A DNA stretch of 30,963 bases from Welwitschia mirabilis. Taxonomy: Eukaryota; Gnetophyta; Gnetopsida; Welwitschiales. This document shows positions 1 through 8,330 of the stretch, piece after piece. A program made the position numbers and the translations under genes. Below the pieces are notes generated by a model, which was given only the letters and a program-made list of their open reading frames with translations, was not told the origin of the DNA and did no database searches. The DNA is taken from the NCBI GenBank assembly GCA_051453625.1, contig JBOZIK010000001.1, positions 280,197,334 to 280,228,296 of the forward strand, read 5' to 3'. The first letter of the stretch is position 1. Each line of letters starts with the position of its first letter.

Positions 1-592
1 AAATAGATGATTGCAATAGCATAATCATTCTACGTCCAAACGTATTTCTATTTTAAAATTCCATCTTTACAGGTCCTTTTACAGGGGTGGAATTCACCTA
101 AGATATAAACTTTACTTGTGTTTCTTTTGTAACACATAATTGTTGTAGTATTTTTTACAATCATATTTTTTTTAGATTAAGACTAATGATTTAATACCAT
201 ATTACAAAATTAAAAGTCTCATTCTTATATATCTCAAACAATTTAGAGTATGGTCGATTATAGGTTAGCTTTTGAAAAATAATTGTTAAAGTATAAAAAG
301 AATATTCTTTTGTAAAAGGATTAGCACAAGTTCGATTATTTTTTCCTTTCTATTAGGGATATCATTTTTATGGTATTGATTATAGTTGATTGCAAGTTAC
401 GTCACTTTATTCCTTTACATTTATGTGCATTATTATGTGTATTACTTATGCATAATATTGTTGTTTTTATTAACTTTATTATTAATCATCTTAATGATTT
501 TCTTTCTCTTTTAGATGATTTTAAAGGTTACAAATTAAATAGTTGAAACTCATAATTTACTTAGTGAGTATAATTAATTTTAGCTATTTTGA
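1..592. other. AT-rich non-coding stretch, nothing recognised
   Basis: Very AT-rich sequence with many short poly-A and poly-T runs and stop codons in every frame. I see no coding similarity, RNA gene or clear repeat before the first SINE-like body at about 593. Confidence 0.6.
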
Positions 593-742
593 ATCTTTGA
601 ATGCCCTTCTTGGCATACTATGAGGTGTTAGGTGTAATTAAAATCATTTGTTTGAGCAATTATGGTGCTTGTACTTCTAAGAAAGATATGATAATTAAAA
701 TTTCCAAGTTCGACATTCTCCTATCATATACAAATAACTGCT
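593..742 (+). repeat. SINE copy 1, body only
   Basis: This segment matches the non-tRNA body of the SINE copies at 744-985, 1190-1323 (reverse) and 2672-2862 (reverse). Shared blocks are TTTGAATGC, GGCATACTATGAGG, GGTGTAATTA, CATTTGTTTGAG and, near the end, ATACAAATAAC. The tRNA-like head is missing or too decayed to see upstream. The copy abuts the next one head-to-tail. Confidence 0.5.
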
Positions 743-743
743 A

Positions 744-985
744 AAGGGGTGATAGTTTAACTAGTGAGACATTTGTTTTCCATATAATAGGATGTCATGA
801 TATTGAACTTTTAAATGCTTTATGGCATCTGTGAGGTCCTAAACATAAATCAAATCATTTATTTGGATGATCATGTAAGATGTACTCTTGAGAGAGGTAT
901 GGTCATTAAAAGTTTCAAATTTAATTTTCTTTACCCTCCCTATTATATGCAAATAACATCTTTTATATTTATCAAGAAATCTACC
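744..985 (+). repeat. SINE copy 2 with decayed tRNA-like head
   Basis: The head (about 744-810) keeps traces of the RNA polymerase III A box (GATAGTTTAACTAGTGAGAC) and B box (GTCATGATATTGAAC). They align with the better preserved heads at 2333-2395 and 2800-2862. The body follows with the shared blocks GGCATCTGTGAGG, CATTTATTTGGATGA and TATATGCAAATAAC. A short ORF across this copy is a by-product and not a gene. Confidence 0.5.
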
Positions 986-1189
986 ATAGACGTTAACTTT
1001 TGCTTAAAAATATTCTAATATGATTTTTAATAAAGAACACCAGTAGAATTTGAGAAACCATCAAAACTACTTCTTCTTATAGTTCACATTTTGATACATT
1101 TTAATATATCTCTCTTTCATTTAAAAGCTAGTTTTAATATTTGATTTTGATTGATTTCTTAATCATTATTTTTAGATGATCTGATTAGA

Positions 1190-1323
1190 ATGATTTTGAA
1201 GAATGTCAAACTTAAAACCTTTAGTGACTACATAGACTATAGCCATCATAATCATCCAAATGAATGATTTAATTACATCCAGGGCTTCTTAGTATGCTAA
1301 TTAGATCATCAAAAGATTCAAAC
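1190..1323 (-). repeat. SINE copy 3, body half (interrupted)
   Basis: Read on the minus strand this is the SINE body (TTTTGATGATC, CATACTAAG, TGTAATTAAATCATTCATTTG, TTTGACATTCTTC). It stops at 1323, where an LTR element begins. The missing tRNA-like head of the same copy resumes at 2333 after that element. The bases CAAAC occur on both sides (1319-1323 and 2333-2337), which is a 5-bp target-site duplication. Confidence 0.6.
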
Positions 1324-1473
1324 TACTAAGGCTAAGTATACACCGTGGTCTCATGTCTCAAAATGCGTGAAAATCCTAATGGTGTGCTTGGCTATTTAAG
1401 CAAGCTCTTTGTTGAATATTAGAATAGAAATACAATTTCACTACTAGGAAAATCTACTCTCCAAGATGTTCAT
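1324..1473 (+). repeat. 5' LTR of the short copia element, 3' end deleted
   Basis: Aligns with 2164-2332 over roughly its first 150 bases, including AAGGCTAAG, the TATA-like GCTATTTAAGCAAGCTC and the AATTTCACT block. Similarity stops near 1473, so about the last 20-30 bases of this LTR are gone along with the primer-binding site. Confidence 0.65.
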
Positions 1474-1575
1474 CACAATGAAAAGGGTAAAACTGGAACT
1501 AGATATAGCTTGCATACAACTCATGATAATGATGTTAATGAGTTTCATTTAATTCCTAATGGTAAAGCAACTTAT

Positions 1576-1689
1576 TTGAAAGACATTATTTTACATTATC
1601 AATGGGTCCAAGCCATAAAAGAATAATACCACGCTCTTATAGAAAATAGTATATGGGAGTTGGTTCATAAAATTAAGGTAATTATACAA
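1576..1689 (+). pseudogene. Copia reverse-transcriptase start, fragment
   Basis: One frame reads KDIILHYQWVQAIKE, a stop, then YHALIENSIWELVHK. This matches the familiar copia pattern in which a W-x-x-A-x-x-E-E-x-x-A-L-x-x-N-x-x-W-x-L-V segment opens the reverse-transcriptase domain. The spacing of the two tryptophans and the A-L-I-x-N core fits. Nothing of the rest of the domain follows: the sequence runs out within about 20 codons into stop-rich DNA. It marks the short LTR element as copia-derived. It is not expressed as a functional protein. Confidence 0.55.
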
Positions 1690-1890
1690 CATGAAGTCAT
1701 TGCACCAGTACATCATCCAACCATAGAATCAACAATTACTGCTTAAACAAAGATATCTGGTTGAAAGAAGTTCTAATTTTTCAATCCAAGATTGAATTGA
1801 TAATGAGTTGAGTTAAACTCATTTTCCTTTTGTACATTGAGGTGTTTTTTTGACTTTTGAGTCTCTAATTGAAGCCAAAATCTAATCCTA

Positions 1891-2015
1891 GTACTGTGGG
1901 ATGTGTAGTACAAAATATGGCTTAGTACTATGGGACGTGCAATACACATTTTGGCCTAGCATTACAGGATGTGTAATGCACAAAAATAAGCCTATCTGCT
2001 CTGGGATGTGTAGTA
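1891..2015. repeat. Four spaced palindromic boxes
   Basis: Four related, imperfectly palindromic 19-22 bp boxes lie at about 1891-1911, 1924-1945, 1959-1980 and 1997-2015. Each has the core GGGAYGTGYARTA or a close variant, flanked by complementary arms (for example GTACT ... AGTAC, GCATTA ... TAATGC). Each could form a short hairpin in single-stranded nucleic acid. They lie between the pol remnant and the polypurine tract. Confidence 0.6.
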
Positions 2016-2152
2016 GTAAATTGACTACTTCTTTTATGAAATAGTTCCCTCACATGGCAACTCCTTTTCGAAGGTTTTATTGTAGGTCGCATTCCTAACG
2101 TTTTCCCTCGGGTACTCTGGTTTTCCCTTGGAAGAGAGTGTTTTCCCATGTT

Positions 2153-2162
2153 GAAGGGGGAA
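2153..2162 (+). other. Polypurine tract of the short copia element
   Basis: GAAGGGGGAA sits one base before the 3' LTR start at 2164, the expected place for the plus-strand primer of reverse transcription. Confidence 0.65.
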
Positions 2163-2163
2163 T

Positions 2164-2332
2164 TGCTAAGGCTAAGTGTACAGTGTAGTCCCATGTCTCG
2201 AAATACGTGAAAACCCTAATGGTGTGCTTAGCTATTTAAGCAAGCTCCTTGTTGAACAATAGAAAAGAAATATAATTTCACTTCTGGGAAAACCTTGTGC
2301 CTTTTGATTTCTAACATTTTTGTTTCCCAGCA
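2164..2332 (+). repeat. 3' LTR of the short copia element
   Basis: 169 bp, starting TGCTAAGG and ending CCCAGCA, with TGCT/AGCA terminal inverted bases. A TATA-like GCTATTTAAGC lies near the middle. The LTR is followed directly by CAAAC, the target duplication. Confidence 0.7.
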
Positions 2333-2395
2333 CAAACCCATAACCTCTAAAATGAAGCATGAGTGTTCTACCAATTGGACTACTACTCCAGTAGG
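2333..2395 (-). repeat. SINE copy 3, tRNA-like head
   Basis: On the minus strand this reads AGTCCAATTGGTAGAACAC (A-box like), an anticodon-arm-like stretch, then GAGGTTATGGGTTTG (B-box like). It is the promoter head that belongs with the body at 1190-1323. It is not a working tRNA gene because the acceptor stem and loops are not intact. Confidence 0.55.
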
Positions 2396-2671
2396 AACTA
2401 GAATTATTTTGACTTACTTATCTCATATAGATTGTGTTTAATTTGGATTATTACTCTATATCATATTCACATTCCACATTTCAAAATACCATATATAATC
2501 TAATAAGATAGCTTATACTAAAGCACAAGAAATTAGACCATTTGCAATAACATGTTACTTTTGATCCCACTCCTATATATATATGTATATATATGGGGGG
2601 AGAGAGAGATCTTGAAAATAAATTAAACCTTCCTGTCATTTATCAAATTGAATTTTGTTTTATTTGCAAAG
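2396..2671. other. Non-coding spacer with a TA/G/GA microsatellite
   Basis: AT-rich DNA with no coding signal. A (TA)n run at about 2574-2594 is followed by six G and a short (GA)n run to about 2609. Confidence 0.6.
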
Positions 2672-2862
2672 GGATGTCAAACTCAAAAACTTTTAGTGAA
2701 CATACTTTCTTCTAAGAGTACAATTACCACAAATCACCCAAATGAATGACCTAATTACACCAAAGGCCTCATCATATACCTAGCAATGCATCAAAAAGTG
2801 TGAACTCATGACCTCTTAAATGAAAGGCAAAGTGTTCCACAAATTGGATTACCAACCCTTTG
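2672..2862 (-). repeat. SINE copy 4, head and body
   Basis: The best-preserved copy. On the minus strand the head reads GGTAATCCAATTTGTGGAAC (A-box region) and GAGGTCATGAGTTCAC (B-box region). The body follows with TTTGATGCATTGCTAGG, ATATGATGAGGCC, TGTAATTAGGTCATTCATTTG and TTTGACATCCC. The B-box region is close to GGTTCRANNCC, but the element lacks a foldable tRNA, so I call it a tRNA-derived SINE. Confidence 0.6.
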
Positions 2863-3142
2863 GCTTAAATTCTAGTTTATTTAAGCTTTGATCTATTCTT
2901 CCTTTTCCACAAAACCTAAATATTCCAGTCAAACAAACCTTACTAGAATAAACTTTAGACTTAAAAGACAACTTAGTAATAGCAAAAAAATAGTGTAACT
3001 ATATCGATTTATATTTATGTCTAATGAGCTTCAATGTCTAAGATTAAAAGGTTGACTAATAATTTTACCCGTTTATTTAAAACTCAACTAATATAAATCA
3101 CTACTTAACTTTCATTAACTAAATAAATAAATGATCCTAGAA

Positions 3143-3272
3143 AGCAATTACCATTTCCTACATACTAAGGAAAAAAAATAGCCTTAACTCTCACCCCTGA
3201 TCATTAAGCAATTACCATTTCCTATAGACTAAGGAAAAAAAATTAGCCTTAACTCTCACCCCCGCTCATTAT
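3143..3272. repeat. 64-bp tandem duplication upstream of the exon
   Basis: Two adjacent, nearly identical units (3143-3206 and 3207-3272), each running from AGCAATTACCATTTCCTA through a poly-A run to TCTCACCCC and TCATTA. They differ at a few positions and by a base in the A run. They lie roughly 440-560 bp before the ATG at 3707. Confidence 0.8.
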
Positions 3273-3442
3273 ACAAAGAAGCTAAACTGCCTCCCATGTT
3301 ATGTACTATATGCATTGAGGTGGTGACACATGGCATTGAATTTGAAACTTGTGGTGTGCATTTCAGTTGTACACCTCATTTAATATGAGATATTAGATTG
3401 TTTAGCCCGCTCCCTCATTATATCACAAGAATTATGAATTCT

Positions 3443-3583
3443 CACGTGTACAATGGGTTTTCAAGACGGTAGCGTATATGAATATCCTCAAATTCTTTAA
3501 GAATGCGATCCTGCAACGGTCAGAATTTGTTGAACGGAATAAATAAATGAGAAAACTTCTTTTACTGAGAAAAATTACGTGTC
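3443..3583 (+). promoter_or_regulatory. Two ACGT-core motifs upstream of the ABCG7-like exon
   Basis: CACGTG (3443-3448, in TCACGTGT) and ACGTGTC (3577-3583) match the ACGT cores bound by plant bZIP and bHLH factors; the second is like an abscisic-acid response element. They lie about 260 and 125 bp before the ATG. Short motifs like these occur by chance, so this is weak evidence of regulation. I cannot place a convincing TATA box. Confidence 0.3.
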
Positions 3584-3706
3584 ATTTGTGACCTCCATAC
3601 ACGATGATTTATCCTGTTTCCTCTCAGCTTACAACAGATCCATTGCTCGCAAAATTAGCATAGTCGTTGCAATAGCACCACTGAAGTTGTTCATTAGGGA
3701 AACGCC

Positions 3707-3952
3707 ATGAAAATACCCCCAAACCTCGCAAAGCTTACAGCGACGCTCGTTGCAGCCTTAGCTGTTCGCGCTTTGGCCTTACCTGGGCCTGTTATAATTG
3801 GAGGAAGAGCTAAGAAATGCGACGAGGAAGAAGAAGAAGGAGAAATGGTTTCGGAACTATCTGAAGAAAATGGATTCCGCAGAAGCATCGTACCTGTTAC
3901 TCTTCATTGGAGAAATATAACATGCACTCTTTCTGACAAGGCCGGACGATTG
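3707..3952 (+). CDS. ABCG7: First coding exon of an ABCG7-type half ABC transporter
   Basis: An 82-codon exon, clearly richer in G+C than its surroundings. ATG at 3707 opens a hydrophobic stretch at residues 5-28 (LAKLTATLVAALAVRALALP), then a run of acidic residues (about 39-46), then VTLHWRNITCTLSDK near residue 63-78. In the plant ABCG7/WBC7 family the same order is seen: hydrophobic N-terminus, acidic linker, then a W-x-N-I-T-C-x-L-S-D-K segment just before the ATP-binding domain. The exon ends TTG with donor GTAATC at 3953, in phase 0. Reading on past that point gives family-unlike residues and a stop at 4028-4030. The Walker A exon (GxSGSGKT) and everything after it are not visible in this window. 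The family are membrane transporters with one nucleotide-binding and one membrane domain. Recognition is from memory of the family pattern. An orphan exon or pseudogene is the alternative. Confidence 0.68.
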
Positions 3953-6905
3953 GTAATCGTTTCCAGCTTCATACTGTCGAATGTTTCTGCAAATTTCTGT
4001 CAATTTAAACTTGAAAATCGAAAAACATAGGTTGTTGGTAATCTTATTGACTCACGGCATCCTTCGCCTCCTCCACTGCTTCAGTTTTGGTAAATTTAAC
4101 TTGATCATTATGGTTTTAGTGGAAGCTAGATTTCCATTGCCCCAACATAGACCGTATGATCCTATTTTTCGAAATTAGCTAAGTTTTTAGTGAAGGAACT
4201 TGGCGTTTATAGAGAGGGGGCTTCCTTGGCTTCAGTTGTAGGACAAAGAGAATTGCTTACAATATCGGTCTGTAAATTCTGCATTGATTCAAGTTAGTTG
4301 GTGCTGTTGCGGTCTGTCTTTCTGGCCTATGGGACTATCATGCAGATTCTGACCTGGAACTCGATACATGCTTCACATGGTTTTACAAAATCCAAAAATG
4401 TCATGCAAAGGAAAACGATACAATACGAGTAAGTAACGTAGCAGACTTAAGGGTGCGTTGATGACATATACGCATGGGAAACAACATGCATTCTAAGGGA
4501 AACAGTATAGATTCTAAGGGTATTCAGTATTTCAACTAGCATTTCCGGGTACCAGAGTAATGGTCTTACAACGCTAGCATACCTATCTTTATTGCAACAT
4601 GTTATACAAGGCTGCAGTAGAACAAAGCATGGTGTCACCGAAAGCTTTTGATATACCTATAGGACGTCAGAACAATAACTTTGCAAATAACATTTCATTT
4701 TTAACTGAATGCATTAATAACAAGTATGATCCTGTGATTATATGATTAGAAGTTGTTAAGAGTCTTGTTATCAGATGTAATTAATCGACTTACTAAGGGG
4801 ATCAACAACATGCACGAATAACAAAGAAGAAAAGCCAGATACGTTGCCACTTGTACTGTGTTTTGATAAAACGGCTGTGACAATAAGTGCAATAGTTGGC
4901 TTATCAAAAAGCAAAACCAACATGCAAAGACAATAGGCAAAAAGACAGCAAACAGACCGATCCTTTTGCCAAACATAGTATGTTTTTGTATGTTGGTACA
5001 ATACAAGTTATGGCAAGTAGTGAAACTTGAACAATTTGGTAAAAACCAAAGGAAACATTAATATTCTAGAGTCGCCGTGAAGGATTGATGTCAACTATGC
5101 TGAGCATATATGTTGGCCTTTTGTTCTTCTACTAATTCCTATGTTAGATTTGGTTGTGTTAGATTAAGTCCTTGTTGCCTAGTGACGTTTGATGTAGTGC
5201 CTTTGTATCATTGTTTGATTTTTGTTGTAATGCCTTGTGACTCCATTGTGGTGCTTTTCATAATGGTATCTGTATGAAAGTTCATTGGAGTTGTCATGGA
5301 CCTACTTTGGTAGTTGGTACGTTAGTACTTATTTAAGTTGCTTGCAACAAGGAGAATGGAAAATCATAGGACAATGATAAAAATCCTAGGATAGTATCTT
5401 TATCTCTTATCTAATCACAAGCTAAATAGGTACTATTTAGTGTTTTACGAGCAAGCTTGTTTACTATGAAAGACACCTAACCAAGCTCATAATTGAGAAG
5501 GTATCATGTCACGAGTTCTATAAGTGACCTACGTTGACTATTGGGTCATCGGTGCCTTTGGGGAAGGGGCCTGATGTAATCTTACGTGAGGAGGGGAATT
5601 GATGTAAGATGGAAGTAAACCTACTTGGTTTGTATGAGTTTGACCTTCTAGTGAAATAATGGGCAAGTAAAGGAATGGTGTCTCAACCCACTCCCTAGGT
5701 GTTGATTACAAATGTTATCCACTTCATTTTCCTAAGCTTGCCTCATGAATCCCATTTATTTTGATATAACTTTTAATTACCTTCTTAATCGCTTCACAGA
5801 GAGACATTATGTCATATTGATAAAGCAAAATCCTTATTTAAATGTGATTTATTTCTCATATTATAGTTAGTTGTTGACTACATGTATTGTAAGGTGTTGT
5901 GTTATAAGTCATGGAGGATATATATCTAAAAATTAAACTGTATCTTTAATATTAGAAGATATGGGATCATTGATGGTGTAGTATTTTTAATTCTTATAAA
6001 GGATGGGAGTTTTAGTGTTTCTTCATGAGATGTTATTATTGTGATTCAATGTGTGGTTGATGAAAGGTTTTGGCTTAAGTTGGAAAGATGACTTGTGTCA
6101 TTTATATTGGATTCTAATGGTTTCAAAGTTAATAAAACTTTGTGCTAGTTCTCGTGGATGTAGGGTAGCTTGTCTCAAAAAGCAAAGCAAGCAAGAGATA
6201 TTTGAATTCTTTTGGTTTCAGGGGTCATAGAACTTCTTCTTCTTCTTCTTCTTCTTCTTCATATTTGGAAAAAGACAAAGAGCACACCTTTTTATGAGCA
6301 CAATGGCATGAATAGTTTGCACAAGTGAGTGGAGATTGTTGAAGCAACCTAAGAAAACTTTTCATACATCCTTGTACACTTTGAATAAACTTTAGTACTA
6401 TTCATACAATTTCTTGGGTAATTATAGGTTTTTAAACATATCGCTAACTGTCAAAAGTGTCCATTTGCTGCTTCCTTTAACTAGATGATGCATTTCTTAT
6501 GTAGAGGTTTCATTGCTTTTGGTAAAGGCATCATGTCCTATTGTTTATTTTGAATTAAGGAAGATCATTTTTCATGCATAACCTTTATCTTCTGATGGGA
6601 CAACATCTACTTAAGGATTCTCCTCATTTTCAATAGTTGGATCTTTACCTATATAAACAACAAAATTCTGAGCAAGGACTTTGAATGGGTTTATTTATGA
6701 GATGTAAGAATCAGCAATTCAGTTGTACTAGAGTTAAATGACTCCTCTCTCCCATTCTTAAAATACTCCCATTCATATCACGTTGTCTTTAGTTATCCGC
6801 TTAGCCCGTGATTTAGAGTAACTAGAGATGTTGAGACAATTTTCTTATAAGGGGATTCAAAAGAGGATGTTTATATGCACTAGCTTATATGTTTTGTAGG
6901 TATCA
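3953..6905. other. Presumed intron 1: unrecognised DNA
   Basis: No coding similarity found. Two overlapping hydrophobic minus-strand ORFs at 4746-5006 have no recognisable motif and look like chance. At 5320-5350 a TATTTAAG with a following ACAAGGAGAATGG resembles an LTR promoter. At about 5588-5612 a purine tract followed by TGATGTAAG resembles a polypurine tract/LTR junction. I cannot pair LTR copies, so this may be an old, unrecognisable retroelement. A (CTT)n microsatellite lies at about 6233-6260. Confidence 0.45.
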
Positions 6906-7835
6906 AACATGCTGATTTTGTTTACAAGTTAACTAAAGGGTTGTATTGGCTAAAATAGGCTTCTTCATAGTGGTCTAGGTAGTTTGTCTTAAGCATGTTG
7001 GAAGAAGAATATCATAGGTTTTATGTTGATCATTATGTATATCCCAAATGACATGTTGAAGGGAGGTTTGTCATTATACTTGGTTATCTTGATGACATGG
7101 ATGTGGTTGGATATGAAAAATACGAAATAAAACATGCAAAGACTAAGATATTAATACATTTTGACACGAAGGATTTACGTCCAACTAACTTGATTTTGGA
7201 AATGAATATAAAAAAGGATAGAAAGCTAGTAAAAAGTTGTGTCATAGTTATGGGAGTTATATTGCTAAGTTATGCAAATGATTTGGTATGGTAGATGCTC
7301 ATTTTGCTAGTGTACTAGTAGTGCGAGCATTTCAAACATCCACTTTTTGCTCACATCTCCATTTGAAATAATTGCAAGAGCTAAAGTGTATTTTGTGTTA
7401 ACTGAAGGTCACTTAGTTCACCTCCATTTGTTTTGGAGGCAATGACATTCTTTTAGAGGATATTTAGATGCTAGCTTTATTAAAAACCATGATACACAAT
7501 GAATACGATATCATGTGCTTTAACTCTTAGTAGTTGGGCTATTAGTTTGTTGTCTTGATTCTAGCCATTGGTAACTTTATACCAACAATTGCCTTAATCA
7601 AAGCTAGCAAGAAGTTCTTTAATTGGCATGTGTTCTCATATGCTGGTTTGTGACTCTTAGAGTACTCTTCATGCTAGAAGAAGCACATAGACTTGAAATG
7701 TCATGTTGCATAAGTTATTGAAGCATCTGTTTATCTTATAGAAGGTTCATACTTCAAATGAAGGAGAATGTAGCAAACACTCTTTATGGAGCATTGCCTA
7801 GAAAGATGCAGGATTTGTCTTTGAGTGGGAGGGCG
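6906..7835 (+). pseudogene. Decayed copia reverse transcriptase / RNase H
   Basis: Scattered frames carry the copia order. HADFVYKLTKGLYWLK (6906-6953) corresponds to the usual K-L-x-K-x-L-Y-G-L-K-Q segment. SMLEEEYHRFYVDHYVYPK follows. Then FVIILGYLDDMDVVG contains YLDD, the place of the catalytic YVDD aspartates. FDTKDLRPTNLILEMNIKKDRK corresponds to the conserved F-x-M-K-D-L-G segment. Near 7740-7830, ENVANTLYGALPRKMQ resembles the 'ENVADMLTK' end of the RNase H region. Stops and frame changes interrupt it throughout, and integrase and gag are not recognisable upstream. It is dead. The domain order supports the plus strand. Confidence 0.6.
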
Positions 7836-8084
7836 GTATATTAATGAAGCCAAACTATCATCCAAGTGTTTTAATCTCTATGTTATATTTAATTCTTGGT
7901 TATATGAGTTGAATTGAAAGGTAACATGTGATAAGCCATTAAGGGGTTAACTATTAGCAAAAATGCCTTGTCACTAATGCCCTTCCTAGAAAAGGTAGAT
8001 GTGTTGGTTATGCTTGTGTAGGAAAAAGATGAAAGACACCAAGACTGACTCAAGAAAAGGAAATGAATCAATTACACTAAAAAT

Positions 8085-8330
8085 TCCAAGGGTGACTAGA
8101 TGAAATGCTGAAGCTGCCTATGAAACTTGCCTGCAATGGGGTTCACCTTAGATTTTATAAAACCAGTATGGCCTGAGGGTGACCTCAATTTCCTGAGGTC
8201 GACCAGATAGTGATAGGGTTGTGATGATAGCCTTCAATGGGGTCGGCTAGACGAATTTTGGGGTCAACCGGACTATGATAGGATGCTAGATTTCAATGGG
8301 TTCGATCACTAACTTTCCTTGTTGCAAGCA
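8085..8330 (+). repeat. Remnant of a GTCGAC-box LTR (LTR A/C type)
   Basis: Four boxes of the GGTCGACCAGA type occur (GAGGTCGACCAGATAG, GGGTCGGCTAGACGA, GGGGTCAACCGGACTATG, GGGTTCGATC), separated by AT-rich spacers. The pair GGTCGGCTAGACGAATTTTG then GGGGTCAACCGGACTATGA parallels the same two-box cassette in LTR A around 23185-23235. No LTR ends are visible, so it is a fragment. Confidence 0.45.

Larger units (their letters stand above)
1324..2332 (+). mobile_element. Short, internally deleted copia element inserted in a SINE
   Basis: About 1 kb, bounded by LTR copies of 150-169 bp and flanked by the perfect 5-bp duplication CAAAC. The 3' LTR begins TGCT and ends AGCA. The 5' LTR begins TACT, one substitution away. 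Between them lie a decayed reverse-transcriptase start, a cluster of four palindromic boxes and a polypurine tract. The primer-binding site, gag, protease, integrase and most of reverse transcriptase are deleted, so it is a non-autonomous remnant. The boundaries rest on LTR alignment and the target duplication together. Confidence 0.7.

Noticed and set aside
1928-2194. 88-codon minus-strand ORF
   Set aside because: It reads through the palindromic boxes and into the 3' LTR of the short copia element; no protein similarity.
2333-2395. Functional tRNA gene
   Set aside because: A- and B-box traces are present, but stems do not pair into a cloverleaf and the segment belongs to a SINE.
3694-3888. 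64-codon minus-strand ORF, Ser-rich
   Set aside because: It is the reverse of the ABCG7-like exon's acidic GAA/GAG codons.
4746-5006. Hydrophobic minus-strand ORFs that could be membrane proteins
   Set aside because: Two frames overlap with similar composition, no motif is recognised, and they lie in AT-rich presumed intron DNA.
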